From: Ophioderma brevispina
Taxonomy: Eukaryota; Echinodermata; Ophiuroidea; Amphilepidida; Ophiodermatidae
Assembly: GCA_023653785.1 (NCBI GenBank)
Contig: JAMKCH010001722.1
Coordinates: 26,197 to 90,196, forward strand
Direction: 5' to 3'
DNA length: 64,000 bases
Shown: positions 58,553 through 64,000 of the stretch, in pieces
Layout: each line of letters begins with the position of its first letter
Numbering within the stretch: position 1 is the stretch's first letter
The notes under the pieces: model-generated
Told to the model about the DNA's origin: nothing
The model's database searches: none
The model's input: the letters and a program-made list of their open reading frames with translations, nothing else
Translations under genes and position numbers: made by a program

Positions 58553-58598
<46 letters not shown>

Positions 58599-58698
58599 CA
58601 ATGACGATGACGACGACGACGACGACGACGACTATGATGATGATGATGATGATGATTATGGTGATGATGATAATGATGAAAACGATGATAAACGATGA
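58387..58698 (+). repeat. (GAT/GAC)n tract coding for polyaspartate
   Basis: Compound GAC, GGT and GAT trinucleotide repeats fill 58430-58690. In one frame (58387-58698) they read as a glycine run followed by long aspartate runs with IGDDY interruptions. The other frames give methionine/threonine or histidine/serine runs. Acidic Asp-rich proteins occur in biomineralisation, but with no signal peptide or conserved flanks this is best read as a microsatellite. Confidence 0.9.
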
Positions 58699-58759
58699 CG
58701 ACGCTAAACCTGAAAATGGCAACGACGGTGACGTCGACGATGATGAACATTAAAAGAAG

Positions 58760-59475
58760 TAATGAACAGGAATACTTCAAATCGAAGACATAAAAAAGAT
58801 GGCGATCGGGAATACAATTTTAATTGGCTTGCTTATAGAGCTATATATATTGTCATGGTTAAAATAACATGATCAAATTTACACATCAATTTACACTCAC
58901 TTAAATGATTGGGCAAGAAACGAGCAAAAATTGTTCGAACAAAAATCTGTAGTGGTTTTTTCTGAATTAGCCAGCTGATTGATTGCAAAGCTAGGAAAGA
59001 GCAAAATGACAAAAAAGATAACGGCAGGAGATCACGGTGAATCATATGCACAGTTTACCGCAAGATTGCCACTTACAATGCCCGTTATTGATATGTGGAC
59101 GGACACAGAAAAAAGTACCTGCGATTGATCAACTTGAAAATGTGTTTAATAAGCAGAAAATGCTAGCGATATTCACAGAGTTCGTATGAGACGTGAAGAA
59201 AGCAGACATTCTAGTCTAGAAATTATAGTACAAAAACGTATACAACGGCACTCTTTTCAGCAAATATATGTATCGATTGCTTCTCGCTTCAACAACATGA
59301 TCCAAGTCTTTAATTTTAACAAGCTTTGTTGAATAAAAATTTTCCAGACGAGAGGAATATTGTTCAGCTTTTTTGCTTACTTTGAAATGGCCATGTTAAA
59401 CAGCTTAAAAATACAAACATTAAAGGTTTAAGCACTCTGATCTTTTATATTAATACTGAAGTCTCATATTAGTGA
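58760..59475. other. Intergenic, nothing recognised
   Basis: No supported features. Confidence 0.5.
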
Positions 59476-59488
59476 AGGTCAAAGGTCA
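59476..59488 (+). promoter_or_regulatory. Perfect DR1 nuclear-receptor site
   Basis: AGGTCAAAGGTCA, two identical half-sites spaced by one base. Second perfect DR1 in the window (see 39076-39088). Function unknown. Confidence 0.35.
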
Positions 59489-61975
59489 CCGTTTTTGATT
59501 AAAGGTCTATAATGATTTTGAAATATACCTTAAAATTGGTTAAGTATTTACAGTGTACCTCCTCTGCTGTTTATATTGTTCGATGATAATTATATCGGAT
59601 GATGTTTTACTCAGAACAAAACACTATACAAATATCAATGAAATGTGTTGACATGTTTACAATAGAATTTTGTCATATTACTAAAACACTACCTAAGACA
59701 TTTTCTGTAAATAACATTACGATTTTATATTTCATAGATCCATATTCGATCCAATTTATATGGATCAAAATTAACATAATGTAAATGGTATTATATTTTA
59801 TGATATCTATAAATGACCACAGCTTAAAATTTGTCTTAATCTAAAAATTTCTCCCGAAATAAGCACTCACTACTTTCCAGATTATCTCAGTAATTTTGAC
59901 GGCATAAAAATATGTTTATACCTACATTATAGAAGTCAACTTCGGGAAGACATGTTTCGCAACGGTGTTTAAAAAACTTGAGGTGACACTCCGCATTCTC
60001 CGCGTATGATTTTCAAATGTATTCCGCCCTGAGCAAAATATCTCATTCATAATAGCATAGGGCAGTGTAACCGTATAGCATATCCAACGTAGGTTCGATA
60101 CAGCAAAGAAGAGAAGCCTTCCATCGTGTCTTTAACAAAGTAGCTCAGTCGGTTATATTTCAGTCTTGCTTTAGGCGCGGAAACCGGAGAGAAAAACTGG
60201 TTGACTTAAGGATGTTACCGTAAAAAGTGCACAAAAACTGCAGGTTAAGATTTTTTTAGTTATAAAATTTTCCTCAAATGATACGAGATAAGAAGACACC
60301 GAAATGATAAAACAGACGCAGTTGAAAATTACGTTGGTCAGGCGTGATCTGCTCTAAGTATGAGCAGACTAGGTATGATTCCTAACGGTTAAAACCCCAC
60401 GACATGTCTGGTGATATTATAACACAAGCTAAAATGTTATTTTAGTTAAAGTCTATATTTAACGAGCAGGGTCTTTATAAAAACAAGGCTCAACTTTATA
60501 TGAATAGATAAGTCACTTTGATTCTGGGGGTCAGGGCGAGAAATCATAACAACACTGACAATTCCCATGAAATGGTTCGTGATTCAGAAAAAAGAGATTC
60601 CGAAGTCACGAAATGACTTAGCATAATATACACTGCCATTATAAGGTCCTATGTGGTGTTTATTTAAACCGTGCGACCAAGTGATTAGAATATGGCATTG
60701 ATATTGGTAATACAACACGATATATGGAATTTGGTAATAAGAACTCGGCAATTCTAATGTTGAAAAAAAAATCAACTTTTGATGTTTTAAAATTGGAAAA
60801 ATTGGTGGAACGTTTGATTTAAGAGATTAATAGACATCAGGCTTAAAAACGAAACAGTAAGCAACGCAAAGAGATTTCAATTCCGTGTTTAATTAAATGT
60901 TTTCAATTATTTAAGCCATCGATGTGTTAGATGAATTCAATTTTGATAATATTGTGGACAATTTCAGGTGGATTATTAACGAATATTAATGAGACTATTT
61001 TGTGTGCCAAAAATGTTTACATCAATGAAATATTTGCGTGCGTACTAAAAGACACCGTTGGTTAACCGAGTACGCGTGTTTATTAGAAAACGTGATTAAA
61101 CAACATTCATTGACAAATTCTGGATGATGATAAAAATACTTGATGTTAAGTAAACATTAGTTAGATTGAGGAGAAACGATTTTTAAAATACAAAGTCATG
61201 AAACTTTAGTCTCAGGAATTTTTTACAGGCGCAGATTAAAATCGATGCCCATGATTTAGACATGCAGTTGTTTGGTAATTTTTTTCTATCGCTATCATTA
61301 TTGACACTAAATGAATAAAGAATTAACTTCATGCATGTACAATGTTCACACTTTATGAACATAATATATATAATATTAATATAATATAGAATAAAGATAC
61401 ACTTTAATTAACATTTTATTATCATTAACTGGTTTACCTTGCCAAAAGGAGACATTAGCTAAAGCGAAAACTATATGACAATAATACCCATTATATTAAG
61501 GCACAGGAGCAAGATCATCCTGGAGGTGATAAGAAACAGTATGAAACCTTATGCTGGATATACACTGGCATATTTCCGTCCAAAACCTTAGCCAGGCGAA
61601 AAAATGCGTCAGAGTTAATAGTGAGTTTATTTTTGATTCATGATAACAACTGGTGTACGCCAAGGATGCCTTCTATCACCCGATCTTTTTTGTTCGCAGA
61701 AAACATCTTATTTGAGGCCTCAGTAGAATGCACCAATATAAATAAGAGTATAGATAGATATTCTTGGCTAGCGGCTAAAGAAGCACATTTTGCTGATAGT
61801 TCCCTTGCAGAACTTATAGCAATCTTCAAAGCAGTAGCGGATCGAGGATTATCAGAGTTAAAAAAAGTGTGTTATCAACCAACACGTTGCAGAGTTCTGT
61901 ATAAATAAGTCTGGTTGCCGATTCTGATCCACCATTTTTTCAAAGTCTGCTTGGCAAAGTTCATGATTGCATATT
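59489..61975. other. Intergenic, nothing recognised
   Basis: A 95-codon frame at 61621-61908 (+) follows a pyrimidine-rich TTTTTTGTTCGCAG near 61687-61700 that resembles a splice acceptor. The predicted C-terminal half is helical in character. No homologue is recognised and the evidence is too weak to call an exon. Confidence 0.4.
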
Positions 61976-62025
61976 GTACCATTTCATAATACTCTTACAC
62001 TGCAAGAGTATAGACGGTATGGTAC
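61976..62025. repeat. Two-step hairpin
   Basis: Outer arms GTACCAT (61976-61982) and ATGGTAC (62019-62025); inner arms ATACTCTT (61989-61996) and AAGAGTAT (62004-62011) around a 7-nt loop. It could be a small structured RNA or a foldback relic. Confidence 0.5.
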
Positions 62026-62329
62026 ACCGATATCAATTTGACTTTAATGTAAATACAAAAAGTCAATTTATGAAAGTAATATTTTAAACTATGAATATAA
62101 TTCAAAACAACAGGATCTCAATGAAAATACATTGCTTGCCTTTCTTATAATCTTCTCAACCTGCGATATTTAACTTGATAAGAGGCATTGAAAAGCATGG
62201 TCTTTTATGCAGCTTGTGTTAATAAGCTGTATAAGTTAATATTGCAAATTAAAAATGGAAGAATTTGTGAATGATTTGACTGTTTGTGACATATTGCACA
62301 CCGGCGTTCTGCTAACGATGTGTGATTCT
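62026..62329. other. Spacer
   Basis: A+T-rich sequence before the LINE, with nothing recognised. Confidence 0.5.
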
Positions 62330-62670
62330 CATCATATTAGAGTTGCATATCCAAATGGCTTGGAAAACCCCCCATCATGGCCAAAGAGCGATGAATTACT
62401 TTCCAACGGCCAATAGGTTGGTGCTGAACATGTCATCAGAGGCCTACTGTCCACCAATGGCCAACATGTTCCGGAACAGGGGCGACCTACTGCATATTGG
62501 TAGATTTTGGCTGCTGTGTGTCCAGAAACAAGTTGAAACAGGTCCGATCATCCGCAAAGCTGCGGGGACTGGACTCAATAACTCCCGGCAAATACATTCT
62601 GATTACGAACACTACAAGTAAATCTCAAATAAGACGGAGGGCAGATGAGCGTCAGTCTACTTTTGACTCC

Positions 62671-63227
62671 ATGGCGGACCAGCGGGAACTCGGCACACCA
62701 TTATAAATTGTTGGCCCTGATTATTGTAGTCTTCTTATTGTCGACTGTCTGCCTTCAACCCCCTCACAATATCTGCATACAACGTGCGTACTCGCTTTCA
62801 AGAAGGAAAGACTCATCAACTCTTCATGAGCTTTGCAGATGCTGGTGTTGACATCATTGGCATGATTGGTATACAAGAGCACAGGCTTATTAGCCCCATC
62901 CCAACAGACGAACTCTGGTCAGATGACAAGCACTGGGTACTGGTTTATGGTTCTGCCAACCAGCAGAGGCAAGGCGGGGTAGGTATTCTCATGTCAAAAT
63001 TCATCTACAAATGCCTGCAGAGTGTAGAAGTCTTTACTGAGAGAATCCTTTATGCAACATTTCATGGAAATCCTCAGCTAAACATTTCTGTTATATATGC
63101 TCCTACGGAATGTTCATCATCCGCAACAAAAGAAGACTTCTATGCCGCCCTCACAGACCATTTTGGCCAAGTAAAAAGGCATAACATCCACCTTGTCCTT
63201 GGGGAATTTAATGCCAAAGTTGTATGA
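62671..63227 (+). pseudogene. LINE endonuclease N-terminal half, broken
   Basis: ATG at 62671 begins MADQRELGTPL and hits TAA at 62704. The main frame then runs from 62730 to TGA 63225. It shows the order expected of APE-like endonuclease/exonuclease/phosphatase domains: LTISAYNVRT (catalytic Asn, codon at 62781), GIQEHRL (catalytic Glu, 62877-62879), GGVGIL, VIYAPT and LVLGEFNAKV near 63195-63215. In the family the last motif is normally GDFNA, and here the Asp is Glu (63204-63206). The domain would nick target DNA to prime reverse transcription. The early stop, the frame change after AKV and the D-to-E change make an active enzyme unlikely. Confidence 0.85.
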
Positions 63228-63735
63228 TTCCACAAACGACAATGGTGAACGACTAGTGAACCTGAGTCAGGAACACAATTTACGACTTGCACAACCAAGA
63301 TTTCCACAACATTGTCGCCGCTTATGAAGGTGGACGCGTTCTGCTGGAACAAAACACCAATTGGATCACATACTGATCAACAACAAGTGGGCCAACTCTC
63401 TTCGGAACTGCCGTGCCTACAATACAGTAGAACTGGACTCAGATCACCGCATTGTTAGCATCCTCTTAGTCATCAGCTTGAGAACAAGCAAGGGAAAGCC
63501 GTGCAAGAGACCCAATTTCAATTGGAGGAAACTGCAGGGTCCAGATACAAGAGAAGGGTTTCAGCTAGAGTTATCCAATCGATTCCAAGCACTTACCATC
63601 ATGGATGACTCCATAAACATCACAGAGCGATACGAGTCCTTTGAAACAACAGTAAGAGAAGTGGATGAGAAAATAGTTGGAAAAGACAACGTTGTGGCCT
63701 TTCGAGCTGGGTATCTGATAAGACCATTAGCCTAA
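63226..63735 (+). pseudogene. LINE endonuclease C-terminal half, broken
   Basis: One frame over from the N-terminal half, the sequence reads DSTNDNGERLVNLSQEHNLR, meets TGA at 63325, then continues as QLDHILINNKW and LDSDHRIVS (63436-63450). SDH is the C-terminal catalytic motif of the endonuclease family, with its Asp and His intact. PNFNWRKLQ follows, the start of the linker to the reverse transcriptase. The frame ends at TAA 63733. The pairing of QxDHIL with SDHR at this distance is diagnostic of the family. Confidence 0.85.
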
Positions 63736-64000
63736 AAATTGAAAGGGATAAGGCCAAGGAGAATTTTTCTGTGTTCAAATCCCCACGGGCAAGAGAAAAC
63801 GCACTCAAAAAACAGATGGAAGAGCTAAAATCTGCGGATGAAACTGGGAATTATACAACCACCTGAAATAGCATCCACACTCTCGCTGGAAAGGATACCA
63901 GGCGAAATATAAAGGTCAAAAAGAGATATGGCATTGCTCCTTCTGGCGAAAACGAACTACTGGAAGAGTGGATTTTGTTCAGTTGCTCAACAATGACAGT
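63690..64000 (+). pseudogene. LINE linker between endonuclease and RT, broken
   Basis: After another frame change near 63690 the sequence reads SSWVSDKTISLKIERDKAKE, then an alpha-helical basic/acidic stretch to TTT. A TGA at 63864 replaces what is probably a Trp codon in relatives. NSIHTLAGKD and KVKKRYGIAPSGENELLEEW follow. A further frame change near 63975 gives QLLNND at the window edge. This is the region immediately before RT motif 0/1 in these elements. The RT core lies outside the window. Confidence 0.75.

Larger units (their letters stand above)
62330..64000 (+). mobile_element. Non-LTR retrotransposon, 5' part, decayed
   Basis: G+C content rises from about 62330. A putative 5' leader is followed by an endonuclease and the linker towards the reverse transcriptase, which lies beyond the window. 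Coding sequence is spread over three frames by at least three frameshifts and two stops. The 5' boundary is an estimate from composition. The domain order endonuclease then RT is that of APE-type LINEs (RTE, CR1, L2 and relatives). The clade cannot be fixed without the RT. Confidence 0.8.

Noticed and set aside
58261..58780. 133- and 153-codon histidine- or isoleucine-rich minus frames
   Set aside because: Translation of the (GAT)n tract on the opposite strand.
61621..61908. Terminal exon after an acceptor-like TTTTTTGTTCGCAG
   Set aside because: No homologue, no partner exons and only one weak splice signal.

Overview
The window is eukaryotic and almost entirely non-coding. It is A+T-rich and has no dense gene packing or operon structure. 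It carries long microsatellites, minisatellites, tRNA-derived SINEs, LINE remnants and many short inverted-repeat DNA transposons (MITEs). The decayed LINE at the right edge has an endonuclease of the kind often annotated in marine invertebrates as craniofacial-development-protein-2-like. Together with the SINE architecture, this suggests an animal, probably a marine invertebrate such as an echinoderm, hemichordate, lancelet or mollusc. The sequence does not settle which. I found no intact host gene, tRNA, rRNA, CRISPR array or other prokaryotic feature. Most open frames are of chance length or lie inside repeats.

Layout. Bases 1-7900 are sparse sequence with a CACTG-type foldback element (1277-1452), a dense cluster of AP-1-like TGA(G/C)TCA motifs (2638-3590), a small 27-bp tandem repeat and a G+C-richer block (5601-6920). 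Bases 7949-21758 hold the first cluster of TTAA-flanked MITEs, one of which contains a nested foldback element. This stretch also has the 3' end of a LINE reverse transcriptase (11100-11760), a SINE (14215-14545) and a CpG-containing block (17990-18480). Bases 19236-34200 are rich in simple repeats: a 20-bp minisatellite, purine/pyrimidine tracts, (TA)n, (CA)n and a palindromic tandem array. They also include a dispersed repeat and a second SINE. Bases 34700-41700 contain a CACTG-type MITE and a tandem duplication of about 0.8 kb. One unit of that duplication carries a TTAA-flanked insertion and the other keeps the empty site. A region rich in TGACCT half-sites, a 31-bp minisatellite and the second copy of the dispersed repeat follow. 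Bases 41700-62300 are mostly featureless sequence with another foldback element, a further copy of the TTAA element, a hairpin MITE inside a (TAC)n microsatellite and an aspartate-coding (GAT)n tract. Bases 62330-64000 are the 5' part of a frameshifted LINE that runs off the window.

The main biological signal is a community of non-autonomous elements with no transposase in the window. At least five sequence groups appear to use TTAA as target site and begin with AG. Four further elements have CACTG...CAGTG termini. The best evidence is the filled/empty site pair at 37146-37474 versus 38273-38276. A second theme is possible regulatory sequence: the AP-1-like cluster, two perfect DR1 nuclear-receptor sites, a GGATTAATCC palindrome and several G+C-richer blocks. 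These would fit a regulatory gene desert, but that is inference and needs cross-species alignment. Nothing here can be called a new multi-gene system.
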